Origin: Ruminococcus sp.
GTDB lineage: Bacteria > Bacillota > Clostridia > Oscillospirales > Ruminococcaceae
Assembly: GCA_018376535.1 (NCBI GenBank)
Contig: JAHABC010000007.1
Location: 1 to 64,000, forward strand
Length of the DNA stretch: 64,000 nucleotides
Direction of reading: 5' to 3'
The notes beneath the pieces are model-generated. The model saw only the letters and a program-made list of their open reading frames with translations, ran no database searches and was not told where the DNA came from. This document shows, piece after piece, positions 14,683 to 23,336 of this stretch; positions within the stretch are counted from its first letter, which is position 1, and every line of letters starts with the position of its first letter. Made by a program: the position numbers and the translations under genes.

Positions 14683-14871
14683 AAAAAAATCCCCTTAGCC
14701 CACCCATACATTTTTAGCTGATATTCGGTAGTAAAAATAAGTAATAATAGTCTTATTTCCGCAGAAACATCTTGACGGTATACATATGTAAATATACAAT
14801 ATACGCAATAAATCGATATCACTTTTAAAAATATAATAATATCCACTCTAAAAACATACAACCATATATGA

Positions 14872-15330
14872 TTATTTTTCTATTAAATCAGTAGTCCAGT
14901 TAGCACTTTGGATTTTTATATTTAGTTCTCTTAAATCCTTAGATAGTGTATCAAGACTTTTCTGTAATTCAGCGACATCTACAGTACTATGAATCTTTAT
15001 TTCCTTGTTAGAATATCTATTGATTACTTCACTAGCAGAGTTCAAAAAGTTTCTTATTATTGTAGCTTTTTTATTAAGAGTATCTTTTTTAGCGATTAAA
15101 TCGGCAATAGATAGACCATCTATAATAGTTACGCTGTTGGTGTAGTTTATAGATTGTATATAAAATTCCAATTTAGAAGTACAATCATCTAACTCAGCCA
15201 ACAGTTCAATAGGATTTTCAGAAGGTGTTTCTCCCTCTTGAACCTTGGAATTATTTAAAAGTCTATTATCCAATTGTGATAACTTTCTTTGTAAATCTGC
15301 CCTAATAGATAACGCTTCAGCCAATTTCAT
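14872..15330 (-). CDS. DIP1984-family protein
   Basis: The product has 152 residues and is almost all alpha-helical, with long heptad-like stretches: MKLAEALSIRADLQRKLSQLDNRL at the N-terminus, then ELLAELDDCTSKLEFYIQSIN, IADLIAKKDTL and a C-terminal coiled coil. This pattern is the DIP1984 family, which has no known function. The start at 15330 is chosen because AGAGGTGA lies 7 bases upstream; a GTG at 15339 overlaps that site. It is monocistronic as far as can be seen. Confidence 0.82.
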   Translation of the reverse strand: MKLAEALSIRADLQRKLSQLDNRLLNNSKVQEGETPSENPIELLAELDDCTSKLEFYIQSINYTNSVTIIDGLSIADLIAKKDTLNKKATIIRNFLNSASEVINRYSNKEIKIHSTVDVAELQKSLDTLSKDLRELNIKIQSANWTTDLIEK

Positions 15331-15408
15331 ATATATCACCTCTAGGTATATTTAAGTTGATTTAAAATAGACGGATTATGTTTCAAATCCGTCTATGGAT
15401 ATATAATA

Positions 15409-17352
15409 TTAGTTCTTTTTCATATTTTCTCTAGTGTAATCTAGTAGACCACCTGCTAACATGATATCTTTAGTACGTCCAGAAAGTTCGCAAAGTACTG
15501 GGATTTCTTTACCAGTAGTCTTATTAAGAACGTTAAATTGAGTAACACCATCTTCAACTAACTTTCTAACGTTTTCTAAAGCTAGAACATCACCTTGAGA
15601 GATGCTATCATAATCAGCCTCATTAACAAAGGTTAGTGGTAAGATACCCGCATTTATTAGATTTGCTCGGTGTATTCTTGCAAAAGATTTAACTAGTACA
15701 GCTTTAATTCCTAAATATAGTGGAGCTAATGCAGCGTGTTCTCTTGATGAACCTTGTCCATAGTTAGAACCTCCAACTATAATACTTTGACCTAACTCTT
15801 TTGCACGAGTTGGGAAAGTTTCATCGCAAACAGTAAAGCAGTGTTGAGAGATTGCTGGAATGTTTGAACGTAAAGGTAAAATCTTAGCACCTGCAGGCAT
15901 AATGTGGTCAGTAGTGATATTATCTTCAACCTTTAAAGATACTGGTGCTTCAATAGTTTCAAGTAGTGGAGCAGTTTCAGGATATGGTTTAATGTTTGGT
16001 CCTCTTAAGATTTCAATATTATCCATAGTTTCTTCTGGTTCAGGAAGTTCAATCATGTTGTCATTTACGGTGAACTTTTCAGGAAGTACAAAGTTAGGCA
16101 TATCGCCAAGTTCTGTAGGGTCAGAGAATACGCCGTTAATAGCAGAGTAAGCTGCAACTTCTGGAGATACTAAGTAGATTTGTCCGTCCTTAGTTCCAGA
16201 ACGTCCTAAGAAGTTTCTGTTGAAAGTTCTTAAAGATATACCCTTAGAGTTTGGAGACTGTCCCATACCTATACATGGACCACAAGCACTTTCAAGGATT
16301 CTAGCACCTGCATCGATAATATCGGAAAGTAAGCCCATATCAGCCATCATCTTTAGAACTTGCTTTGAACCAGGAGCAATTGCTAATGATACATTTGGGT
16401 GTACTTTATTACCCTTTAATATATGAGCAACTTTCATCATATCTAATAATGATGAGTTTGTACATGAACCAATACAGACTTGGTCAATCTTCATGCCCTT
16501 TAGTTCTGCAACAGATTTAATATTATCTGGAGAGTGTGGACAAGCTGAAAGAGGTTTTAACTCACTTAGATTAATTTCTACAACTTCATCATATACTGCG
16601 TCATCATCAGCAGATAGTGGTTGCCATACTTCGCCACGTTGTTGAGCCTCTAGGAATTGCTTAGTAATTTCATCAGATGGGAATATAGACGTAGTAGCAC
16701 CAAGTTCAGCACCCATATTAGTAATAGTAGCTCTTTCAGGAACGGATAGAGTTTTAACACCTTCGCCACAATATTCAATTACCTTACCAACGCCACCTTT
16801 AACGGTTAATCTTCTAAGAACTTCTAAGATAACATCTTTAGCAGAAGTCCAAGCGTTAAGTTTGCCAGTAAGCTCCACTTTTACAATCTTAGGACAAGTG
16901 ATGTAGTATGCACCACCACCCATAGCAACAGCGACATCTAAGCCACCTGCACCGATAGCAATCATACCTATACCACCACCAGTAGGGGTATGGCTATCTG
17001 AACCTATTAGAGTCTTACCAGGTATGCCAAATCTTTCAAGATGTACTTGGTGACATATACCATTACCAGGACGTGAAAAATATATACCATGTTTTTTAGC
17101 AACACTACCAATAAATCTGTGGTCATCAGCATTTTCAAAGCCATTTTGTAGAGTATTGTGGTCAATATAAGCAACAGAGCGTTCTGTTTTTACTCTAGGA
17201 ACGCCAATAGCCTCAAATTCAAGATAAGCCATAGTACCAGTAGCATCTTGAGTAAGAGTTTGGTCTATTCTAATACCAATTTCTTGACCTTTTATCATTT
17301 CACCATCTACAAGATGTGCCTTGAGAATTTTTTCTGTAAGAGTTAAACCCAT
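15409..17352 (-). CDS. aconitate hydratase, short clostridial type
   Basis: The enzyme isomerises citrate to isocitrate through cis-aconitate. The product has 647 residues, close to the LeuC-plus-LeuD-like short aconitases of clostridia and shorter than AcnA (about 890). Motifs: SDSHTPTGGGIGMIAIGAGG, the cluster-binding GSCTNSS near residue 300, and ACGPCIGMGQSPN near 360; the C-terminal swivel domain has GGSNYGQGSSREHAALAP with active-site residues. A leader hairpin (about 17377-17396) lies between the promoter and the GAAAGGA ribosome-binding site. Confidence 0.95.
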   Translation of the reverse strand: MGLTLTEKILKAHLVDGEMIKGQEIGIRIDQTLTQDATGTMAYLEFEAIGVPRVKTERSVAYIDHNTLQNGFENADDHRFIGSVAKKHGIYFSRPGNGICHQVHLERFGIPGKTLIGSDSHTPTGGGIGMIAIGAGGLDVAVAMGGGAYYITCPKIVKVELTGKLNAWTSAKDVILEVLRRLTVKGGVGKVIEYCGEGVKTLSVPERATITNMGAELGATTSIFPSDEITKQFLEAQQRGEVWQPLSADDDAVYDEVVEINLSELKPLSACPHSPDNIKSVAELKGMKIDQVCIGSCTNSSLLDMMKVAHILKGNKVHPNVSLAIAPGSKQVLKMMADMGLLSDIIDAGARILESACGPCIGMGQSPNSKGISLRTFNRNFLGRSGTKDGQIYLVSPEVAAYSAINGVFSDPTELGDMPNFVLPEKFTVNDNMIELPEPEETMDNIEILRGPNIKPYPETAPLLETIEAPVSLKVEDNITTDHIMPAGAKILPLRSNIPAISQHCFTVCDETFPTRAKELGQSIIVGGSNYGQGSSREHAALAPLYLGIKAVLVKSFARIHRANLINAGILPLTFVNEADYDSISQGDVLALENVRKLVEDGVTQFNVLNKTTGKEIPVLCELSGRTKDIMLAGGLLDYTRENMKKN

Positions 17353-17416
17353 TAAAAATCAAATCCTTTCGTAACCACGCCCGAAAAATTTCGGCATGAA
17401 AATTTAATATATCTAT

Positions 17417-17445
17417 ATTTTATCTTAAAAAAGAGAAGTTGTCAA
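17417..17445 (-). promoter_or_regulatory. aconitase promoter (TTGACA-17-TAAAAT)
   Basis: On the minus strand TTGACA (17445-17440) and TAAAAT (17422-17417) are 17 bp apart, leaving a leader of about 55 nt before the aconitase ATG. Confidence 0.75.
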
Positions 17446-17473
17446 GATGTTATACTATTTAATAATAGGTTAT

Positions 17474-17523
17474 AAAAAAATAATTCCTAAAATTCCAAAA
17501 AACGCAGTGGAACTTTAGAAATT
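17474..17523 (-). terminator. terminator of the nusB-dnaC operon
   Basis: On the minus strand a 15-bp stem with G-U pairs (17523-17509 with 17496-17482) is followed by a T run (17481-17474). It lies 30 bases after the dnaC-like stop and just before the aconitase promoter. Confidence 0.85.
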
Positions 17524-17551
17524 ATATAACGTAAAAATCAAAACATAGGTA

Positions 17552-18577
17552 CTAAAATATAGACTGTCGATTATCTTTTGATGCTATTCTATAATCATTA
17601 CCTTGGAACTCCATCATATGGTATGAATATAATCTAGAGAAAATTCTTTCTTCGTATTTTAAATCCAAGCCATTTAAATTCAAATTAGTATTTATTATTG
17701 TAGGCAATGATTTAATATATCTAGTATTAATAATGTTATACAATACAGATTTGTAGAACTTATTATCCATTTCAATGCCAAGGTCATCTATTATTAATAG
17801 GTCGGCATTTAGAACACCATCTAAGATACTAATTTCAAAGTTGTTGTTATTAGAAAATCTTTCTTTTTCCAAGGAACTGAATAAATCCAAAGCTGAGTTG
17901 TATATGACACTAAAACCAGCTTCCATAATCTTTTTGCCCATGGCTAAAGATATGTGAGTTTTGCCTACACCAGTACCACCAAAAATCAATAAATCTTCAG
18001 AATTTTTGACCTGAAAGTTTTCAGCGTATTTTTTACAAAAATCAAAAACTTTTTGCATATACTCATACTCATTGTAGGTGCTAACTACTTGATTATTATG
18101 CCCTTTTAAAAATACCATCTTAGAACGGCTATAATAATCAAGATTAAAACTTTCAAAGGTACAATTTTTAAAGAAAGAGTTTTTATTTATAGTATCGGCA
18201 TTTATTTTATTTACCAGAGTATTTACACATTCGCAATAATCATTGTCAATATATCCAGTATCGGAGCATTTTGGACAATGATAGTGCATATTAAGAAAAT
18301 CTTTTGGATACCTATGAGATATTAACAGTTCAGCTATTCTATTTTGAGCGTATTGATTAACACGTTTAATTTCTTCAATTCGTGATTTAACATCTCCATC
18401 TTTAGTTAAAGATGCTATAATAACTTCTCTACTAGTGTTAGCTATTTGACTATTTAAATGAGCTATCTCTGGAATTTCCTTTTCAACCTTTCGAATACGA
18501 TTTTCATATTCTGAAATAGCTTCAGCGTGTCTTTTTTCTATTATATCAAAGGCTTGATTTAAAGCGTAGTTATTCAA
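17552..18577 (-). CDS. DnaC/DnaI-type replicative helicase loader ATPase
   Basis: The product has 341 residues. The N-terminal third is coiled coil, followed by a zinc ribbon (HYHCPKCSDTGYIDNDYCEC, about residues 99-118) and an AAA+ module with Walker A GGTGVGKTH (about 201-209), Walker B LLIIDDLGIE, and an arginine finger region EERIFSRLYS near the end. This order is that of clostridial DnaC-like loaders, which place DnaB helicase on DNA. It starts with TTG behind AGGAGG. It is the last gene of the long operon and follows the DnaD-like gene, its probable primosome partner. Confidence 0.9.
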   Translation of the reverse strand: MNNYALNQAFDIIEKRHAEAISEYENRIRKVEKEIPEIAHLNSQIANTSREVIIASLTKDGDVKSRIEEIKRVNQYAQNRIAELLISHRYPKDFLNMHYHCPKCSDTGYIDNDYCECVNTLVNKINADTINKNSFFKNCTFESFNLDYYSRSKMVFLKGHNNQVVSTYNEYEYMQKVFDFCKKYAENFQVKNSEDLLIFGGTGVGKTHISLAMGKKIMEAGFSVIYNSALDLFSSLEKERFSNNNNFEISILDGVLNADLLIIDDLGIEMDNKFYKSVLYNIINTRYIKSLPTIINTNLNLNGLDLKYEERIFSRLYSYHMMEFQGNDYRIASKDNRQSIF

Positions 18578-18601
18578 ATTTCAAGAACCTCCTAATTATT
18601 T

Positions 18602-19564
18602 TTATTCATGCCATTCAATAGGATTAATTAAATCTTCTATATTATAACTAGAAATTGTAGTTTCTCCACGTTTATTACGATTATTATTACTATTATTTCC
18701 AGCTGACCACAAATCATACAGATTACTTGTGTGTTCAAGTTGTTTAATTCTATCTAAGGTATTAATTCCTTTAGAAATCCAATTAGATATCAACTTGTTA
18801 ATGTAGAATATATTGGCCTTGCTTTGACCTCCATTATTAGACATATCAAAGTTATGCAGAACGTCATATACATGCTGAACAATCTCTAATGGATAGTTAT
18901 TTTCACTCCAAAAGGCGACCAACTCCTTTTGGTTGGGCAAAAGATATTTTAAGTTAAATATTTTAGCTACATTTCTAAAATAGTCCTCATTATGTAGATA
19001 CTTATTAGCATCTTCAAGAGTGCTAACCCCCATAGATGCCCAACGAGATATAGTATTATCAAATACCATTATGTTCATATTGTTAAGTTTGCAATCGGAG
19101 AATAGTGCTAAAATCACATCTTTAGGCATACCTAGATAGTTATACGCAGATATTAAACTGCTCATCTCAAACGGAGTTAATTGCTTATTACCTGAAATGT
19201 TTTGAGCTATATTAATAATATCTTTAATATCTTTAGAATCTTCAGCTAGTTGCATTATAACACTAGGTTGTAATAGTTTAGGCTTATAATTTTTTATATC
19301 AGAAATTTTAGAAAAGTTATCTACTGCACATATTATACCATTATCCGACCAAAATTTCAATGCAGATTTAACAGTATCTATAGAAAGTCCCGAAATTAGT
19401 ACCAGTTGTTCTATAGTAGGTACTACCGATGTATTTCTTAATACTATCAATAGTATTTTAATGTAGTCGCCATCAGCTGAACGGATATAATCATCTACTA
19501 TAACGTTGGGAACGGCAAAGTTACTATTGATATACTTAGTGTTTAAAAAATAGTTTATAGACAT
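18602..19564 (-). CDS. DnaD-domain primosomal protein
   Basis: The product has 320 residues. The N-terminal part is a winged helix (about residues 20-90, with ISGLSIDTVKSALKFWSDNGII). Two DnaD-like helical domains follow: one around LTPFEMSSLISAYNYLGMPKDVILAL with SRWASMGVSTLEDANKYL, the second around LPNQKELVAFWSENNYPLEIVQHVYDV with ISNWISKGINTLDRIKQL. The YxxxxxI/L-W-x-x-x-G-I pattern is diagnostic. The protein should remodel DNA and help load the helicase at restart or initiation. It sits 24 bases upstream of the loader gene. Confidence 0.9.
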   Translation of the reverse strand: MSINYFLNTKYINSNFAVPNVIVDDYIRSADGDYIKILLIVLRNTSVVPTIEQLVLISGLSIDTVKSALKFWSDNGIICAVDNFSKISDIKNYKPKLLQPSVIMQLAEDSKDIKDIINIAQNISGNKQLTPFEMSSLISAYNYLGMPKDVILALFSDCKLNNMNIMVFDNTISRWASMGVSTLEDANKYLHNEDYFRNVAKIFNLKYLLPNQKELVAFWSENNYPLEIVQHVYDVLHNFDMSNNGGQSKANIFYINKLISNWISKGINTLDRIKQLEHTSNLYDLWSAGNNSNNNRNKRGETTISSYNIEDLINPIEWHE

Positions 19565-19585
19565 AGAAAAAACCTCCTAGAAAAA

Positions 19586-21244
19586 TCAATTTGCACTATT
19601 GAGTAGTTCCTCAGCATTTTTTAAAGCCGTTGAAGTTAAGTTATCACCGTTCATAATTCTAGCGATTTCGTTCACTCTGCCAGAGTGGTCTAGCTTAGTA
19701 ACACTTGTAGAGGTTCTATCATTATGTATAGACTTTTCAATCAATAGGTGATTATCTCCCATTATAGCAATCTGCGAAAGATGTGTAACACATATTACTT
19801 GTCTATTCTTAGATACTTCTTTTAACTTAAAGCCAATCTTTTGAGCAGTCTTTCCACTAACGCCCGTGTCTATCTCATCGAATATCAACGTTGGAATGTT
19901 ATCCTTGTCAGCTAGAACAGTTTTCAAAGCCAACATAATTCTTGAAAGTTCTCCACCAGATGCAATCTTAGAGATAGGTTTAGGAGGTTCACCAACGTTA
20001 GCAGATATTAAAAATTCCATACTATCCATACCGTGTACAGTGAGTTTTCCCGTGCTATTGGATACCTTAAATATAACATTAGGCATATTTAAAAATTCGA
20101 GTTCTTTACATACCCTAGATACAAAGTTATTAGCAATTTTCAATCTATACTCCGATAGTTTTTTAGCCTTCTCAGTAACCTCTAGGAGTAACTTTTCTTT
20201 TTCAAGATTAAGTTTTTCAATCTCACTAGAGGAACTTTCTAAAGTAGATACTTCTTGTAAGGCATCTTGATATAGTTTAATTAAGCCATCTACATCAAGA
20301 GAGTACTTCTTTTTGACATGGTTCAAATCCAATCTTCTTTGAGCTAAATACTCCAACCTAGATGGGTTTAAGTCTATGGAGTTTGAGATAGTTAAAACTT
20401 CTTCCGATATATCTTGAACTTCTATATATGTATTAGATAATCTTTCACAAAGAGTTTGCAGTTTAGGTAAAGCATTGGAAAAACGTTCCAGACTGCTCTT
20501 AGCTTGTAGAATATTTTCCATAGCTGAGTTATCTAAATCGTTAAGGATTTTATATGCACCATCAAGAGAGTTTATAATCTTTTCAGCGTTTACGCACATA
20601 GAGTATTCTTCTTCAATAAGAGTATCCTCATTAGGTTGTAAGTTCAAAGCACCAAGTTCAGTAATTCTAGAGTTTAAAACTTCCAAGCGTTCCAACTTAG
20701 AAGTCTGTAACTTTTTAAGTTCACCAATCTGTCTAGCCAGTTGCTGAAGTTCTTTAAAGGCATTTTGATAGTCTTTCAAAAGTGAATAGTTATCACCAAA
20801 AGTATCTATAATCTCTAGATGTTTTTCAGGGTTCAAAAGTATTTGGTTATCATGCTGACCATGAATGTTTATTAAATACTGTCCTACCTCTTTAAGTACA
20901 GATATAGCTACTGCTCTTGAATTTATTCTAGCGACGCTACCACCATTAGAAAATATTTCTCTAGTAATAGTAATCATATTTTCATCATGCGATATACTTA
21001 GTTCATCAAGTTTTTGACATATAGAAGTATCTAAATTGATAAACAAAGCCGTTACTATAGCCTTATCTTCTCCAGTGCGAACGATATCTTTAGTAACACG
21101 TTGACCAAGTATGCTATTTATTCCATTTATCAAAATAGATTTACCTGCACCAGTTTCGCCAGTGAACACATTAAAGCTATCTGAAAACGGTATGTGTGCC
21201 GATTTAATAACTGCTAAATTTTCGATATATAGTTCATATAACAA
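19586..21244 (-). CDS. recN: DNA repair protein RecN
   Basis: RecN is an SMC-like ATPase that binds DNA ends in double-strand break repair. The product has about 552 residues: Walker A GETGAGKSILI near residue 33, an LxxIHGQHDNQ stretch (Q loop, about residue 125), a long coiled coil, then the signature SGGELSRIMLA (about 420), Walker B LIFDEIDTGVSG and VTHLSQIA. The start at TTG 21244 is chosen because AGGGGG lies 10-11 bases upstream and the protein then begins MLYELYIENLAVI, as RecN proteins do; a GTG at 21271 would overlap argR. It is preceded by argR, as in Bacillus and Clostridium. Confidence 0.97.
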   Translation of the reverse strand: MLYELYIENLAVIKSAHIPFSDSFNVFTGETGAGKSILINGINSILGQRVTKDIVRTGEDKAIVTALFINLDTSICQKLDELSISHDENMITITREIFSNGGSVARINSRAVAISVLKEVGQYLINIHGQHDNQILLNPEKHLEIIDTFGDNYSLLKDYQNAFKELQQLARQIGELKKLQTSKLERLEVLNSRITELGALNLQPNEDTLIEEEYSMCVNAEKIINSLDGAYKILNDLDNSAMENILQAKSSLERFSNALPKLQTLCERLSNTYIEVQDISEEVLTISNSIDLNPSRLEYLAQRRLDLNHVKKKYSLDVDGLIKLYQDALQEVSTLESSSSEIEKLNLEKEKLLLEVTEKAKKLSEYRLKIANNFVSRVCKELEFLNMPNVIFKVSNSTGKLTVHGMDSMEFLISANVGEPPKPISKIASGGELSRIMLALKTVLADKDNIPTLIFDEIDTGVSGKTAQKIGFKLKEVSKNRQVICVTHLSQIAIMGDNHLLIEKSIHNDRTSTSVTKLDHSGRVNEIARIMNGDNLTSTALKNAEELLNSAN

Positions 21245-21270
21245 AAAAATCGAACCCCCTAAAATAGCCA

Positions 21271-21735
21271 CTAATTTTTAGTAGCAATAAACTTTTCTCC
21301 GAAGTTGTTTACAAACTCAAAAGCCTTTTGTTCGCTACGCATAAGAATGAATATAGTATCATCACCAGCGATAGTACCTACAACATCTGGAAAGTTCATA
21401 CTATCAATGGAAGCACATACGGCTTGAGCCATTCCAACATGGCACTTTATAACTACAGTATTCAAAGCGTAGTCTATACTAGATATCAAACCTTTTAAGA
21501 TTATGTACTCTTTTTTATTAGGAATAACATCTTTGTTTTTGTTAGGTAGACAGTATATATACTGTCCACTTTTTGAAAGATTTTTAATCAAGTGCATTTC
21601 TCTAATATCACGGGATATTGTAGCTTGTGTGACTTTGTATCCGTATTCCAATAGAATATTTTGCAAATCATATTGAGTAGTTACTTCCCTACTAGATATT
21701 ATTTCATATATTAACTTTTGTCGATTTTCTTTCAA
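21271..21735 (-). CDS. argR: arginine repressor ArgR/AhrC
   Basis: The product has 154 residues. An N-terminal winged helix-turn-helix (DLQNILLEYGYKVTQATISRDIREMHLIK, about residues 20-50) is followed by the C-terminal oligomerisation and arginine-binding domain with GMAQAVCASID and GTIAGDDTIFIL, where the GDDT Asp pair binds arginine. It should repress arginine biosynthesis when arginine is present; no ARG genes are in the window. It starts with TTG 7 bases behind AAGGAGG. The argR-recN order is conserved in Firmicutes. Confidence 0.95.
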   Translation of the reverse strand: MKENRQKLIYEIISSREVTTQYDLQNILLEYGYKVTQATISRDIREMHLIKNLSKSGQYIYCLPNKNKDVIPNKKEYIILKGLISSIDYALNTVVIKCHVGMAQAVCASIDSMNFPDVVGTIAGDDTIFILMRSEQKAFEFVNNFGEKFIATKN

Positions 21736-21755
21736 AGGTCATTCCTCCTTATAGA

Positions 21756-22601
21756 TTATAGTTTAATCTTGTTTAGTTTTTCGTTAAGCGAAACGTAAAA
21801 AGTATTGTTCATCATATCTATGATATTTACAATGTTAGGAGATTTTTCTATAGTGATGGTAGTACCTCTAGGTAGATTTATAGGAGTATTGCCATCGACA
21901 GAGAAAAAAATATCACCGTCGTCACAACTATGAGAGAACTTCAACACTTTATTAGGAGAAAATATCATTGGACGAGTTCCCAAAAAGTGTGGAGATACTA
22001 AAACCATTTCAATACATTGGGCATCTGGTTCGATGATAGGTCCTCCAGCCGATAGAGAATAAGCCGTCGAACCAGTTGGAGTACTAAATATTACGCCATC
22101 TGCCCTGTAGCTACCTATTGGGATATCTTGTAGATGTATAGAAAAATCAAAGATTTTTGAATACTGTCTTACTATAGATATATCATTTAAAGCCTCAAAA
22201 GTTGAACCGTCACTTAAAGATATCTTTAGTAACATTCTTGGAATTACATTATAATCTTTAAGAGGTAACTTTTTTAGGACATCAAGTTGAGAGAGTTCCA
22301 CCGATGCCATAAAGCCCAATCTACCAGTATTTATACCCAAAAGTTGAGTGTTACTACCTACAATATACTTTGCACATTGTAGAATAGTACCATCACCACC
22401 TATAGCTATAGCCACATCACAAGATTTTGCTATATCGGAGAAGTTTCCAAAGTTGATATAAGACTTATCCTTGTAAAATTCCGACCTTTCATAATCTGCG
22501 AACACCTTAATACCTTGTTGATGTAATATATCAGCTACTTGCAAGGCACACATATCGGCATTATTTTTTTGTGAATTATGAAATATTGCTACTTTAAGCA
22601 T
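21756..22601 (-). CDS. nadK: NAD kinase
   Basis: The enzyme phosphorylates NAD to NADP. The product has 281 residues with the two family motifs GGDGTILQCA (about residue 69) and the glycine-rich TPTGSTAYSLSAGGPI (about 175), plus NDISIVR for ribose binding. Length is normal. It lies between tlyA and argR in the common clostridial order. The NADP made serves, among others, the isocitrate and glutamate dehydrogenases in this window. Confidence 0.97.
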   Translation of the reverse strand: MLKVAIFHNSQKNNADMCALQVADILHQQGIKVFADYERSEFYKDKSYINFGNFSDIAKSCDVAIAIGGDGTILQCAKYIVGSNTQLLGINTGRLGFMASVELSQLDVLKKLPLKDYNVIPRMLLKISLSDGSTFEALNDISIVRQYSKIFDFSIHLQDIPIGSYRADGVIFSTPTGSTAYSLSAGGPIIEPDAQCIEMVLVSPHFLGTRPMIFSPNKVLKFSHSCDDGDIFFSVDGNTPINLPRGTTITIEKSPNIVNIIDMMNNTFYVSLNEKLNKIKL

Positions 22602-22607
22602 AATATA

Positions 22608-23336
22608 TCACCTCTTTATAACATACATAAGATATTCAACATTACCTTTTGAACCAGTAATCACCGATTGACAAACTCCCACCACGATAAAACCCAAACT
22701 TTGTGCAAACGCTTGGATATCGTTTATTACACTTAACCTAACCTTTTCCGATTTTACTATTCCATGCTTATTAAGATTACTCTTTCCAGCCTCAAACTGA
22801 GGTTTAATTAAGGTTACTGCTCTGCCTTGAGATTTTAAAAGTTCATATACTTTTGGCAGAACTAACTTCAACGATATAAATGAAACATCTACAGATATAA
22901 AATCCACAAGTTGATTATTAAAAGTAGAGATATCTACATCACGGATATTAGTCTTTTCAAGATTAATAACACGACAATCGTTTAAAAGTGAACTATCTAG
23001 TTGGTCGTGACCCACATCTACAGCGAACACTTTAGATGCTCCATTTTGTAGCATACAATCGGTAAAGCCACCCGTAGATGCTCCAATATCTATACAGACG
23101 TTATCTTTTAGCAGAATGTCAAAGTTATCTATAGCCGTTTCTAACTTTAGACCACCTCTACCAACGTACTTAGGATTATCTCCTACTATTTGAATACTAT
23201 CTGTAGGTTTTACATCATAAGATGGCTTAGTACAGACTTCACCATTTATTAACAGTCTACTATTAGATATCAAATTTTTAGCAGACTGTCTGCTTTTAGA
23301 ATAGCCATTTTCAGTTAAAAACACGTCAACTCTCAT
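22608..23336 (-). CDS. tlyA: TlyA-family rRNA methyltransferase
   Basis: The product has about 242 residues: an S4 RNA-binding domain (residues 1-60, MRVDVFLTENGYSKSRQSAKNLI) and a FtsJ/RrmJ-like methyltransferase domain with the SAM-binding CIDIGASTGGFTDCMLQ (about 80-97) and VSFISLKLVLP. TlyA methylates 2'-O of cytidines in rRNA in actinobacteria; in Firmicutes the target is less sure. The start at 23336 overlaps the end of dxs by 11 bases; upstream in-frame ATGs lie inside dxs and would add residues foreign to the family. Confidence 0.92.
   Translation of the reverse strand: MRVDVFLTENGYSKSRQSAKNLISNSRLLINGEVCTKPSYDVKPTDSIQIVGDNPKYVGRGGLKLETAIDNFDILLKDNVCIDIGASTGGFTDCMLQNGASKVFAVDVGHDQLDSSLLNDCRVINLEKTNIRDVDISTFNNQLVDFISVDVSFISLKLVLPKVYELLKSQGRAVTLIKPQFEAGKSNLNKHGIVKSEKVRLSVINDIQAFAQSLGFIVVGVCQSVITGSKGNVEYLMYVIKR

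Noticed and set aside
14679..14861. 60-residue frame upstream of the PARG-like gene
   Set aside because: No ribosome-binding site, AT-driven hydrophobic composition, and it overlaps the next gene's start; treated as non-coding.
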